Origin: DAOVXM01 sp963746255
Lineage (GTDB): Bacteria > Chloroflexota > Anaerolineae > Anaerolineales > UBA4823
Length of the DNA: 64,000 nucleotides
NCBI GenBank assembly: GCA_963746255.1
Contig: CAVVAJ010000005.1
Span: 124,001 to 188,000 of the forward strand
Direction: 5' to 3'
This document shows, in pieces, positions 36,973-46,469 of this stretch. The first letter of the stretch is position 1. Each line of letters begins with the position of its first letter. The position numbers and the translations under genes were made by a program. A model generated the notes under the pieces. That model was given only the letters and a program-made list of their open reading frames with translations. It was not told where the DNA came from and did not search any database.

Positions 36973-38405
36973 GTGCCCCAATTATCTGGATCATAATTCC
37001 AGGGCTGATCGCGATTGTTTTATACATTTTCCAGGATCGCGTCAAGTTAGTAAACTCCGTGGGAATCTTGTTGGCTTTAGTGCTAGGTTTATTTGCCTTG
37101 ATGTTGCCTATTGGTCAAAGTATCACACTTGGTACGTTTGGCTTTGAGATTTCTGATATGTTGGTAGTCCTTGGCAGACGGTTCGTGATCTCCCAAAGGG
37201 ATGCAGCGTTAATCGCTTTAATGTATTTTGGTGCTGCATTTTGGTTTGGTGGGGTTTTCTTCGCAAGTACAACCCGCGCATTCATCCCACTTGCTTTAGG
37301 AATGATAGCAACTTATATTGCGGCTTTTAGTGTGGAACCTTTTCTATACGGTCCGTTATTATTCGAACTAGCTGTCTTGGTAAGCGTCCCACTGCTCGCC
37401 TTTCCGGGTATGGGTGTCTCGAAAGGAGTGTTGCGGTATCTATCCTACCAGACGCTTGGCTTCCCATTTCTATTATTCTCTGGCTGGCTGTTGGCTGGGA
37501 TTGAAGTTGGCCCTGGGAATTCACTTCAAATCCTCCAAGCAAGTGTCTTGTTAGCACTGGGTTTCGCTTTTCTCCTCGGGGTGTTTCCCTTTCACACGTG
37601 GATTCCGATGCTAGGTGAAAGTGCACATCCATACAATATTGCATTTATATACTACCAGCTTCCCATAGCAATAACGATTTTTGCCCTGAATATTTTTGAT
37701 CAATATGTCTGGTTGCGTTCATCTTTGACAACCCATTCAATTCTGGTCATTGTCGGAATAACGATGATATTTGTCGGTGGGACGATTACTGCATTCCAAA
37801 GGCATGTTGGTCGGATGATGGGATATGTGTTAATTGTCGATATTGGATTTTCTTTGATCGCGATAAGCAGCGGGTTGGTTAACAATGGATCATTAGGTTT
37901 ATTCTTTGGTATGCTGCTGCCAAGAGGATTAGCATTGGGTGTTTGGTCGCTTGCATTGGTTGTATTATCAAATAAAGTTGTTGATGGAAACGGCATTCAT
38001 ATCATAGTACCTAGTTCACTTAGCTTTCGAAGTATTCAAGGAATTGCCTATCGACTACCTGTAGCTTCATTTTGTTTGCTTATTGCATATTTTTCAATCG
38101 CAGGGTTCCCTTTGATGGCAGGTTATTCAGTCCGCCACGCCATATTGGACGCCTTTCAAGGAAGAAGCGTGTTGTCACTCACTTTAATCTTATTCGGTAT
38201 GATAGGCGTGTTTATCGGTGGGATGCGGACAATTGCTGCTATGATTTTAGATAATAATAATGGATGGCAGAGAAACGAAACCGCTTGGGAAGTATTTTTT
38301 TTATCCTTGGGAAGTGCTAGTTTGCTGATTCTTGGTCTTTTTCCCAAATGGTTTATTCCGGTTATGTTTCATGTGGTTGAAAGTCTCGATCATATCGGAC
38401 AATGA
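36969..38405 (+). CDS. Proton-conducting membrane subunit (NuoN/MrpD/HyfF-like)
   Basis: A 478-residue membrane protein with about 13-14 helices and better-preserved antiporter motifs: LLFELAVLVSVPLLAFPG (TM5 Glu), GVFPFHTWIPMLGESAHPYN (TM7-8 region, His) and RHVGRMMGYVLIVDIGFSLI (equivalent of the KRLLAYSSVxHMG segment, with the Lys changed). AFSKxLxxP-type endings are absent. Probably forms an ion channel with the two preceding proteins. Loss of some key Lys residues makes full proton pumping uncertain. Confidence 0.78.
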   Translation: MSAPIIWIIIPGLIAIVLYIFQDRVKLVNSVGILLALVLGLFALMLPIGQSITLGTFGFEISDMLVVLGRRFVISQRDAALIALMYFGAAFWFGGVFFASTTRAFIPLALGMIATYIAAFSVEPFLYGPLLFELAVLVSVPLLAFPGMGVSKGVLRYLSYQTLGFPFLLFSGWLLAGIEVGPGNSLQILQASVLLALGFAFLLGVFPFHTWIPMLGESAHPYNIAFIYYQLPIAITIFALNIFDQYVWLRSSLTTHSILVIVGITMIFVGGTITAFQRHVGRMMGYVLIVDIGFSLIAISSGLVNNGSLGLFFGMLLPRGLALGVWSLALVVLSNKVVDGNGIHIIVPSSLSFRSIQGIAYRLPVASFCLLIAYFSIAGFPLMAGYSVRHAILDAFQGRSVLSLTLILFGMIGVFIGGMRTIAAMILDNNNGWQRNETAWEVFFLSLGSASLLILGLFPKWFIPVMFHVVESLDHIGQ

Positions 38406-38422
38406 TCCACAAACCCGCATGC

Positions 38423-38428
38423 TATAAT
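38423..38428 (+). promoter_or_regulatory. -10 element upstream of the coiled-coil gene
   Basis: TATAAT about 50 bases before the start codon. No good -35 was seen. A strong ribosome site AAAGGAG follows at about 38464. Confidence 0.4.
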
Positions 38429-38477
38429 TTTCTGGAAATTTCTCTACCCTAATGAAAGAAGTAAAGGAGAAATCCGC

Positions 38478-39656
38478 ATGGATGAAGATCAAATCCTTAA
38501 AAGAATTGAGTGGTTAGATGACGAGCGGCGTAAAGATAAGACCACCCTTTCGCTTGTAGAAGGTAGAACCAATGAGCTGGCAGAGAGAACAGAGCCATTA
38601 CCGAAAAAGCTGAATGATTTTGAAGGCGAACTAACTCGTATAAAAACTATTCTGGGACGGATAGACCAATTTGATGAGACGATACTTCAGTTGAGAGTAG
38701 AGGCAAAAGAATCTTTAGACGCTTTAGAAAAAGAGATTAAAAATCGGGAAGAGGAAAATGCGAAGGTCCGCCGAGTTGAATTGCGAGCTATTGATAAGAG
38801 CATTGCTGATGTACGCAAGGAGCTGACCCCTATTCAGGAATTGCAGAGAGGTCTTCAAGCACGGATTGAAGAGGAAAAAAGGATGAACCGCAGCATTGAT
38901 GACCTTGTAGTGCAAATTGATGCGGTGAAACGGGGCGAGGAAGAATATCTGCGGTCCTATCGACTCCTTGAAGATGGCAGACGTCAGGATTCAAAAAGGC
39001 TGCTAGATCTGCAGGGTGAAGCAGCCACCTTAAGAAAGCATATGGACGATCAACGGGGACGGATGGAGCTTGCTACAACGGGCATTAAAAAACTTGAAAC
39101 TCGATTGTATGAGCTGGTCTCAGTTGAAACAGAAAGACGCGAGTCACAGGCGAAATTCCTGGAAGAACAATCGTTAGTACATGTAGAGCGCGAGCGCACA
39201 TGGAAAACGTGGGAGGCAAAACTTGATACGATAGTTGAGCAAACAGCAGATGTCGAAATGAATTTACAAACTCTGGATGCAACTCACCGTGAAATACGAC
39301 GCTCACAGCAAGCATTGGATGAACTAACCCAAAAGGTTGACCGCAGAATTAGCGAAATGACAGAGATTCAGCGATTAGCTGAGGAGCGGTTTCGACAGGA
39401 ATGGGTGACCTTCAAAGCTGATGACCAAAAACGCTGGACGAATTACTCCCTAACGCAGGACGAAGATCGTGGTGAGGTGACTCGGCAGATACAAAAGATT
39501 TCCGATCGGGTAACAGAGCTGGAAGATGACCACCAAATTGTACAAGATACTTTACGTCAGATTATTGAACAAACCGATCAGAGAATGCAATCTTTGTTAG
39601 TTGTTATCCATGATTGGGTGTCGAAGCACGATCGTTCGCTTGGTCGCGAACGGTAA
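38478..39656 (+). CDS. Long coiled-coil protein of unknown function
   Basis: A 392-residue highly charged, almost wholly helical protein. Heptad-like Leu/Ile spacing with abundant Glu, Arg and Gln runs from about residue 5 to the end, e.g. IKTILGRIDQFDETILQLRV and TEIQRLAEERFRQEW. No membrane segment, signal or enzyme motif. It may be a structural or scaffold protein. It overlaps the upstream-extended selB frame but ends 72 bases before the true selB start. I do not recognise a family. Confidence 0.8.
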   Translation: MDEDQILKRIEWLDDERRKDKTTLSLVEGRTNELAERTEPLPKKLNDFEGELTRIKTILGRIDQFDETILQLRVEAKESLDALEKEIKNREEENAKVRRVELRAIDKSIADVRKELTPIQELQRGLQARIEEEKRMNRSIDDLVVQIDAVKRGEEEYLRSYRLLEDGRRQDSKRLLDLQGEAATLRKHMDDQRGRMELATTGIKKLETRLYELVSVETERRESQAKFLEEQSLVHVERERTWKTWEAKLDTIVEQTADVEMNLQTLDATHREIRRSQQALDELTQKVDRRISEMTEIQRLAEERFRQEWVTFKADDQKRWTNYSLTQDEDRGEVTRQIQKISDRVTELEDDHQIVQDTLRQIIEQTDQRMQSLLVVIHDWVSKHDRSLGRER

Positions 39657-39727
39657 AGAAAGTTCAACAGTTGCTGAGAGATGTTTCTAGCCTTCGAACA
39701 ATTTACTATCTACCAAATCTTAATGTT

Positions 39728-41632
39728 ATGAGAGTGATCGGTACTGCTGGGCATGTTGATCATGGTAAATCCACCCTTGTGAAAGCGCTGACTGGGGTGC
39801 ATCCTGACCGTTTGAAAGAAGAACGCGAACGGGAAATGACAATTGACCTCGGATTTGCTTGGTTGACACTACCCAACAATGAAGAAATCGGAATTGTGGA
39901 TGTGCCTGGACATCGAGATTTTATTGAAAATATGCTGGCCGGGGTTGGGGGCATTGATGCAGCCTTGTTCGTGATTGCCGCTGACGAAGGCGTCATGCCT
40001 CAGACGCGGGAGCATTTGGCGATTTTGGATATTCTTCAAATACAAGGCGGCGTAGTCGTACTCACCAAAGTGGATATGGTCGATGATCCCGATTGGCTAG
40101 ATCTGCTCGAAGAAGATATCCGCCAGCAATTAATTGGGACAGTGCTAGAAAAATCTCCCATTGTGCGTGTATCTAGTACAAGCGGCAATGGAATCAGCGA
40201 ATTAGTAGCGACTCTAGCAGATCACCTGGCTGAAAAACCAACCCGCCACGATTATGGTCGTCCCAGATTGCCGGTGGATCGGGTGTTCAGCATTGCTGGA
40301 TTTGGAACAGTTGTAACCGGGACATTACTCGATGGTCAATTTAATGTCGGAGATGAGATTGAGATATTACCGGTCGGACACAGAGCTCGTATAAGGGGAT
40401 TACAAACTCATCGGAAGAAAGAGTTGACTGCTAATCCAGGATCGCGGACTGCAGTGAATATCTCGGGGATTAACATAGACCAGGTTCTGAGAGGGAATAT
40501 TATCGCCCATCCTGGCGATTACCATCCTTCTCGAAGGATAGATGTCCACTTCCGCCTACTTCCCGATACAAAATTACCATTGAAACATAATAGTGAAGTG
40601 AAGCTGTTTGTGGGAGCCGCAGAATTCGTTGCACGGGTCAGAGTAATTGGTGTCGAAGAAGTAAAACCAGGCGATGAAGGCTGGCTGCAGCTCGAAACAA
40701 CTGAACCAATCGTTGTTATACAGGGTGATCATTATATATTACGCAGACCGTCTCCCGGTGAGACGCTTGGTGGAGGAAAAGTCATCGATCCTTTTCCAAA
40801 GCGCCGGTATAAGCGGTTTTCGAAGGAAGTATTAGCTCGCTTCGAAGCCTTATCCCAAGGCGACCCAATGGAGATTCTCCTCCAGGCAGTAATCGAATCC
40901 AATGCCGCTCCTATCTATCTTGTAGCAGAAAAATCCGCGTTAGCGCCACTAGAATTCGAGACGGCTTTATCAGAATTGGTTGCAGTTGGTGAAGTATTGG
41001 TACTGACAAATTCGATTCAAGCAAACCTTTCATCCACATCCACAAGTATCATTGCCTCATACCGTTACTGGCAGCTTGAAACCGAGATGGTAGTGGCGAT
41101 GCTGCATGATTATCACGAGCAGTTTCCGTTACGGTTAGGGATGCCACGTGAGGAGTTAAAAAACAGACTAGGCCTATCAAGCCAGGTGTACAATTTGTTG
41201 TTCACTGATTTGGTTCTAAAAAAGGAAATCGATGACACAGGAAAACTTGTTGCATTACCAACACATGAAATCAAATTTACCGCGCAGCAATCTAAGCAAC
41301 TTGATGTTTTAAGAGCTGAATTTGATAGATCAACGTATTCTCCACCATCAGTAAAAGAATGCCAAGCCATCGTTGGTGACGATGTATATACAGCATTAAT
41401 TGATCTAGGTGAATTCGTACAGGTATCTCCTGATGTTGTGTTCCGTAAAGATACGTATGAAGAGATGGTCAGCGTATTGAGAGACTTAATCATCCAATCA
41501 GGGAGTATTTCAGCCGCACAATTCCGCGATCACTTTGTCACTAGCCGGAAGTATGCTCTAGCTTTATTGGAGTATACCGACTCAGTCGGGATAACAATTC
41601 GGGAAGGTGATGTCCGCGTTTTAAACAAATAG
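39728..41632 (+). CDS. selB: Selenocysteine-specific elongation factor SelB
   Basis: Delivers Sec-tRNA to UGA codons that have a SECIS element. About 634 residues. GTPase domain: P-loop [17 protein letters not shown], switch segment [34 protein letters not shown] (DxxG) and LTKVDMVDD (NKxD equivalent). Domains II/III follow ([13 protein letters not shown] and [10 protein letters not shown]), then C-terminal winged-helix repeats (about 370-634) that would bind the SECIS. The start is the ATG at 39728 ([13 protein letters not shown]); the open frame upstream overlaps the previous gene. selA, selC and selD are not in the window. Confidence 0.92.
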   Translation: MRVIGTAGHVDHGKSTLVKALTGVHPDRLKEEREREMTIDLGFAWLTLPNNEEIGIVDVPGHRDFIENMLAGVGGIDAALFVIAADEGVMPQTREHLAILDILQIQGGVVVLTKVDMVDDPDWLDLLEEDIRQQLIGTVLEKSPIVRVSSTSGNGISELVATLADHLAEKPTRHDYGRPRLPVDRVFSIAGFGTVVTGTLLDGQFNVGDEIEILPVGHRARIRGLQTHRKKELTANPGSRTAVNISGINIDQVLRGNIIAHPGDYHPSRRIDVHFRLLPDTKLPLKHNSEVKLFVGAAEFVARVRVIGVEEVKPGDEGWLQLETTEPIVVIQGDHYILRRPSPGETLGGGKVIDPFPKRRYKRFSKEVLARFEALSQGDPMEILLQAVIESNAAPIYLVAEKSALAPLEFETALSELVAVGEVLVLTNSIQANLSSTSTSIIASYRYWQLETEMVVAMLHDYHEQFPLRLGMPREELKNRLGLSSQVYNLLFTDLVLKKEIDDTGKLVALPTHEIKFTAQQSKQLDVLRAEFDRSTYSPPSVKECQAIVGDDVYTALIDLGEFVQVSPDVVFRKDTYEEMVSVLRDLIIQSGSISAAQFRDHFVTSRKYALALLEYTDSVGITIREGDVRVLNK

Positions 41633-41643
41633 GATTCCATTGT

Positions 41644-41649
41644 TATAAT
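41644..41649 (+). promoter_or_regulatory. -10 element of the adhesin-sortase gene
   Basis: TATAAT 26 bases before the first ATG, giving a short leader. The -35 region is weak. Confidence 0.4.
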
Positions 41650-41675
41650 TGTAGGTATCTCTTCGAGCGATTATC

Positions 41676-44621
41676 ATGAAGATTGGAGTGGATATGGAAG
41701 AACAATCAGAGCATTTGACGGTAAATGGGAGATCCAGACTCGTCCGAGCTGCATGGAGCGCAGCGACGATTCTCGCTGCGCTTATCCTTTTAGGATTGGT
41801 GATACTGCCTCTTCAGAATTCGTTCGCTGCGAACATATCTGACTCTATTGGGCTTGGAAGTCGAAACGTTATTCGAACTAACCACGCCCAATCCAAATCC
41901 AGCATAATTCCTTCCATAGCATCAAATCAAGCATCAAATTATCTGCAGGTGGCTCAAGATCTTGCCATTACGAAAACACACACCTTGGATTTTGCGATTG
42001 GGTCTAGCGGGGTGTATACGATCAATGTTGAGAATGTCGGTACAGATGCGGTTTCGGGGCAAGTAACTGTGAGCGACACGCTGCCATCTAATCTGACATC
42101 GCTCGATGTTGAAGCCTCTGATTGGAGTCCTTGTGGTTTTGTTGGGAATGTTCTCACATGTGTCCATTCCAATGCGAGCGGTCTGCCAGCTGGCAGCAGC
42201 TTACCGGTCATCCGATTGTCTGCCTCTGTGGGTATTACCAATACTACCCTTGTCACCAATACTGCTGCACTCGAAAATGCCAATGATGCGAATCCGATAA
42301 ATGATACCGCCTTTGACCAAACACAAATTACCGGAGTGGACATCGAAGTCTCGAAATCAGTTCAGCCCTTAGTGGCGGCGGAGAGCGGTACAGTAACCTA
42401 CACGCTGCACGTGGAGAATTTCGGTCCACAGGATGCTACCAACGTTGTTGTGACTGATGAACTGCCTAATGGTGTTACTTATATCAGCGCGCAGCCACCG
42501 GGTGTATATTCGCCAGCTACGGGCATATGGGCGATTGGAACTATTCTCAATGGGGATCAGGCCACATTAACGCTGACAGCCCAAGTAAATTCAGGTACCA
42601 GCGGATCGACAATCACCAATTCGGTCGAAGGTATATCTTTCGATCAAAACGACTATAACGTGGATAATAACTCCGATTCCGTCAGTTTCATTGTTTCCGA
42701 TACCAGCTTAATTGGACTAGTTACAGATGCTTCTAACGATGATCCTATTGAAGATGTCCTGGTTGAGTTTACCGATAGTGCAAATGATTTTATTTCCACG
42801 CACACAGATGCAGACGGTTGGTACACGTTCACCTCGACGATTACCAATCCAATAGCCTTGGGTCAGGCACAGTTAGTCGCCTCATTATCCGGATACCAAA
42901 CGAAAAATCTGGCTATCACGATTGAAGAGGGGTTGAACACCCAAAATATCGCCTTGGACACCAGTGATCTGTTGCTCGAAATGTCTGATGGGAGGACCAC
43001 AGTCATCCCAGGTCAGATAATTACCTATACGATGGACTTGAGCAATATCGGAACACTGACGGCCAATAACGTCGTTATTACTGATGTCTTTCCAGCACAA
43101 ATCACATACATCACCGATACGCTGGATATCACCCACACAGTACCCGCGGCGCATACGTATGTGTGGAAATTTCCAAATAACTTTGCACCGAATGCCGACG
43201 TCACGTTTCAAATCAGGGCGCAGGTTAATTATGCACTTCCAAGCCCGGTAACGGTCCTGTCAAACGCGGCTCGTGCTTCAACAACCAGCCTCGAGGCAAA
43301 CAAGGACAACAATGTCGCCTTGGATACAAATACAAGCACCGGGACTGCCAATCCGAGCATCACGCTCTCGGTCAGCCCCAGCCAAGCGCGTACAAACCAA
43401 AACGTGACCTATACGATTGTGGTTAAGAACAATGGGACCGCCGCCGCAACGGACGTCATCGTGACAGACACTTTCTCGAGCTATCTGAACATCCTGAGTG
43501 CAAAAACAACGAAAGGCACTGCAGTAGCCAATACTTCTACACGCAAAGTAACCGTGTCAATTGATGTCTTGGATGTAGATGAGACGGCAACGATCACGGT
43601 GGTTACTCGGGTCAATACGACTGCCAGCTCAAACCTCACGATAAGTAATTCCGCCTCGATGACCTATAAGTTCGGTGGGAGCACGTATTCGAAATCGTCA
43701 AACGTAGCCAGCTTCCAGCTATTAGCGACATCTACCTTACCTGGTACAGGTGGGTTCGAAAAAATCGCCCAACAAACCACGCCATTTTGGCTTTCACTTA
43801 TCAGTGCCATATTGCTTGGTTTGGCGGGGTTGGCAGTAATACTTTACGGTGTATGGCGCTGGCGAAAAAGTGCAAAATGGGATAGCTGGTATCTAAAAAT
43901 TGGATTGTTAATAACTGCTTCAGGGATGGTTTTCTTAGTTGCAGCGACCCTGTTAAATTCGCTGAGTAATGACACTAATCTGACGCTTAATAAGCTGGCT
44001 AATAAATCCCTGATTCAATCAACGCCGGTTGTTGAAAGTAATGATTCGGAGTTTTGGGTTCAGTACCTACCGACTGAAGAACCGGAAGTACTCCCAGATT
44101 TTCCAATCCCTGAACCCGCCCTCCAACCAACAGCTGGGACCGAAGAAAATCCACCAGACACCAGCCCGGTGAATAGAATTGCTATACCGGCGCTTAACTT
44201 GGATACAGTTGTTAAGTATGTTCCCTATGATGGGTTGACCTGGCTTATCGGCGGTTTGAAACAGGAAGTAGCCTGGATGGGAGATACATCCTGGCCTGGC
44301 TTGGGTGGCAATACTGCCTTAGCTGGCCACGTTACCCTCCGCAGCGGGGGTTTCGGTCCTTTCCGCTATTTATCAAATCTGCAAACTGGCGACCGTGTCT
44401 ACCTCTATACAGAAGAAAATGTGTATACTTATCGGGTCAGTGAACAAAGTGTTGTCGAAGAGACCGATATATCGGTGCTTCAGCAAACCGACGATTCGAC
44501 GATAACCTTAATAACCTGCATAGAATGGGATGCTAATACCGGATTCTACAAAAAACGCCTGGTTGTCTCGGCAGTGCTTGACGATATAGAAAATACTCAA
44601 GCGTTGAGCTATGAGCCGTAA
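41676..44621 (+). CDS. DUF11-repeat surface protein fused to a sortase domain
   Basis: An uninterrupted 981-residue protein. Order: N-terminal membrane segment/signal anchor (about 28-50); two DUF11 repeats (about 95-345; e.g. VTVSDTLPSNLTSL and VVVTDELPNGVTYISAQPPG); a carboxypeptidase-regulatory-like domain (about 345-425, LIGLVTDASNDDPIEDVLV); two more DUF11 repeats (about 430-680); a sorting signal LPGTGG at about 688 followed by a membrane helix and RWRKSAK; a second membrane helix (about 740-763); a linker; and a C-terminal sortase (about 833-975) with TALAGHV (His about 884), TLITCIEWD (Cys about 947) and KKRLVVS (Arg). Normally substrate and sortase are separate proteins. The start could also be the ATG at 41694. 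Confidence 0.9.
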   Translation: MKIGVDMEEQSEHLTVNGRSRLVRAAWSAATILAALILLGLVILPLQNSFAANISDSIGLGSRNVIRTNHAQSKSSIIPSIASNQASNYLQVAQDLAITKTHTLDFAIGSSGVYTINVENVGTDAVSGQVTVSDTLPSNLTSLDVEASDWSPCGFVGNVLTCVHSNASGLPAGSSLPVIRLSASVGITNTTLVTNTAALENANDANPINDTAFDQTQITGVDIEVSKSVQPLVAAESGTVTYTLHVENFGPQDATNVVVTDELPNGVTYISAQPPGVYSPATGIWAIGTILNGDQATLTLTAQVNSGTSGSTITNSVEGISFDQNDYNVDNNSDSVSFIVSDTSLIGLVTDASNDDPIEDVLVEFTDSANDFISTHTDADGWYTFTSTITNPIALGQAQLVASLSGYQTKNLAITIEEGLNTQNIALDTSDLLLEMSDGRTTVIPGQIITYTMDLSNIGTLTANNVVITDVFPAQITYITDTLDITHTVPAAHTYVWKFPNNFAPNADVTFQIRAQVNYALPSPVTVLSNAARASTTSLEANKDNNVALDTNTSTGTANPSITLSVSPSQARTNQNVTYTIVVKNNGTAAATDVIVTDTFSSYLNILSAKTTKGTAVANTSTRKVTVSIDVLDVDETATITVVTRVNTTASSNLTISNSASMTYKFGGSTYSKSSNVASFQLLATSTLPGTGGFEKIAQQTTPFWLSLISAILLGLAGLAVILYGVWRWRKSAKWDSWYLKIGLLITASGMVFLVAATLLNSLSNDTNLTLNKLANKSLIQSTPVVESNDSEFWVQYLPTEEPEVLPDFPIPEPALQPTAGTEENPPDTSPVNRIAIPALNLDTVVKYVPYDGLTWLIGGLKQEVAWMGDTSWPGLGGNTALAGHVTLRSGGFGPFRYLSNLQTGDRVYLYTEENVYTYRVSEQSVVEETDISVLQQTDDSTITLITCIEWDANTGFYKKRLVVSAVLDDIENTQALSYEP

Positions 44622-44672
44622 GGACATACTGATACACCAGTAGGTATCCCGTACCTAGTTACAGAAAGAAGT

Positions 44673-45362
44673 ATGCGAAAACCAAGAATTCTATTCGCTG
44701 ATGATGATCCAGAAATTCACAAACTGATCGCGCTCGTTCTGCAGGATGAAGCTTATGAGATCATCACTGCCAATAATGGTATGCAGGCGACTGAGATCTG
44801 GCGCTCCTACCCAATCCATCTGGTAATTCTGGATATTAATATGCCGGTTATGGATGGTTTGGAAGCCTGCCGCTGGATCCGGAAGCGGTCCGATGTCCCG
44901 ATAATGTTGCTGACAGCCTTGGACAACGAGCAGGATATCGTTAATGGTTTGGAAGCGGGGGCGGATGATTACATCGTTAAACCGTTCCGGACCAATGAAT
45001 TTATCGCCCGGATTGAGGCGATCCTGCGGCGCTCTTATCGTCAGGAAAAATCTGATGATGGGCGTTTATTCTACGACAAACTGCTGTTGGACATGGATGC
45101 CCGCCGGCTGCAGCTTAAAGGTAAAACAATTCAGATCAGCCCATTAGAGTTCCAGCTGCTGCGCTACCTGATGGAAAATATCGGCATGGTGGTATCGAAA
45201 GAAGAGCTGCTGCAGAATGTATGGGGCTATGAGGTTATCGAGAACGATTTAAACCTGGTTGAAGCGACTATCCGCAGGCTGCGTAAGAAACTAGAATTGG
45301 ACCCCTCCCGCCCGCGCTATATCAAGACCGTCTGGGGTGCCGGCTATCGCTTTGGGGGTTAG
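44673..45362 (+). CDS. OmpR/PhoB-family response regulator
   Basis: A 229-residue two-component regulator. Receiver domain (1-118): acidic pair FADDDPEIH, phospho-Asp in VILDINMPVMDG, Thr in LLTALDNE and Lys in DYIVKPF. DNA-binding winged helix (130-227): ISPLEFQLLRYLMENIGMVV, VWGYE and VEATIRRLRKKLE, ending YIKTVWGAGYRFGG. No kinase gene is adjacent. A Pho-box-like direct repeat lies 22 bases after its stop, upstream of the next genes. A ribosome site AGAAAGAAG precedes the ATG. Confidence 0.95.
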   Translation: MRKPRILFADDDPEIHKLIALVLQDEAYEIITANNGMQATEIWRSYPIHLVILDINMPVMDGLEACRWIRKRSDVPIMLLTALDNEQDIVNGLEAGADDYIVKPFRTNEFIARIEAILRRSYRQEKSDDGRLFYDKLLLDMDARRLQLKGKTIQISPLEFQLLRYLMENIGMVVSKEELLQNVWGYEVIENDLNLVEATIRRLRKKLELDPSRPRYIKTVWGAGYRFGG

Positions 45363-45383
45363 CACAGTCATATCTGGCGTGAA

Positions 45384-45401
45384 CTGTCAGAAAATTGTCA
45401 G
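45384..45401 (+). promoter_or_regulatory. Pho-box-like direct repeat
   Basis: CTGTCAG-AAAA-TTGTCAG: two 7-base direct repeats with an 11-base period, the layout of PhoB/OmpR-class binding sites. It lies just downstream of an OmpR/PhoB-family regulator and upstream of a -10 TATAAT at 45424-45429. Confidence 0.5.
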
Positions 45402-45500
45402 TTAATATTTCCCTATTTGCATATATAATATAGTTAGATTATTAAGCTGCGGTTAAATCTATTACCTGCAGCATCTGAACTATTATTAGGAGGTCTTCCC

Positions 45501-46214
45501 ATGTATCGCAATTTTCGTCGTGCCTCAATTATTGCTGTAGCCTTGGCAGTGCTCATATTTGGTGTTGCTTTTGCTGCAATACTTGAAGCTGTAACTCTGC
45601 AGGATGGTTACGTAGTGAGCTACTTAGGGTATGAACAATAGCAGAGATCCTGATATCACAAAATGGACGTATGCCGTTACTGAACCTCCCGAACATCCGA
45701 GCAGGTGGTGGGCTCAGCCATTGGACATTAGGAGTGTGTACTTCTTTCAAGCTGAAAAATCCACAATTCAATATTTAGGAGCTATCAGACCACTATCAAT
45801 GATATTGTGATTGCATCATGGGTCCTTATAACTGTGTGGAAGCAAATTATAATGTAGCTTGGGGTAAGGATCGGAAGTACTGACGGAGTTTGGGGGGTTA
45901 AATTCACACCTGTATCGAAGGTGATCACTTGGCAGGGCAGACCTCCCCAGCGAACCCATGTCTTTCAGTTCTTAATTTTCCATCCAGATGGATTTCAGGA
46001 TACCCCAGGTGATGTTGTGGTCAAGACCGGTAATGGCGGCTTGATTGGTGCGATAACCGGTCCACAATGCCCCCCAACAGCAGTTAGTCTGGCTTCCTTT
46101 GGAGCCTCGACTGGCCAATCCCCACTGCATAGTGGTCTAATCTGGATGTTCGCAGCCGGTTTATTACTTCTTGTAGGTGGCGGCTCCTACCTCTTTGCCC
46201 GGCGAATGGCATAA
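45501..46214 (+). pseudogene. Broken gene for a secreted, membrane-anchored protein
   Basis: A strong ribosome site AGGAGGT leads to the ATG at 45501 and a signal-peptide-like start (MYRNFRRASIIAVALAVLIF). The frame stops at 45641, but coding-like sequence resumes in other frames: TKWTYAVTEP (frame of 45631), DIVIASW (frame of 45801), CVEANYNVAWGKD (frame of 45833) and GVWGVKFTP (frame of 45882 on), the last continuing to 46214. The final frame ends in a membrane helix and RR, like a cell-surface anchor. Four frame changes with zero net shift. I do not recognise the family. Either a decayed gene or locally poor sequence. Confidence 0.7.
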
Positions 46215-46265
46215 CCCTACACCTAGAAATTTCATCGATATATGGCACTTATTAGGAGAGTAATC

Positions 46266-46394
46266 ATGAACGAGAAGAATGAACGCAAACAGTACCAAGA
46301 GCCTGAGATCATTTTCGAAACGGAGCTTGAAACCCGGGCAGGATCACCTACATTTTTAGATGCGTTTGACTGGGACGACGATCTGGACTGGTAG
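46266..46394 (+). CDS. 42-residue acidic peptide of unknown function (possible RiPP-like precursor)
   Basis: A short gene with AGGAG just before the ATG. It encodes a peptide beginning MNEKNERKQYQEPEIIF, then ETELETRAGSP, and ending in an acidic/aromatic tail DAFDWDDDLDW. The Y-x-x-P-x-I pattern in the first half resembles leader regions recognised by RRE domains in ribosomal peptides such as lasso peptides, but no modifying enzyme is in the window. It lies between the broken secreted-protein gene and a strong terminator, so it is likely transcribed from the upstream promoter. Function unproven. Confidence 0.6.
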   Translation: MNEKNERKQYQEPEIIFETELETRAGSPTFLDAFDWDDDLDW

Positions 46395-46433
46395 CAGTTT
46401 TACATCGCTTATCAGTAACTCTTAACGGTATCT

Positions 46434-46469
46434 ATAACCCTCCATGTCTAGCATGGAGGGTTATTTTTT
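46434..46469 (+). terminator. Strong rho-independent terminator
   Basis: A 13-bp perfect stem (ATAACCCTCCATG with its complement) around TCTAG, followed by TTTTTT. It ends the plus-strand block of surface genes and overlaps the stop codon of the convergent amidohydrolase gene. Confidence 0.9.

Noticed and set aside
39614..39727. Extended SelB N-terminus
   Set aside because: It overlaps the preceding coiled-coil gene and the family begins at [13 protein letters not shown].
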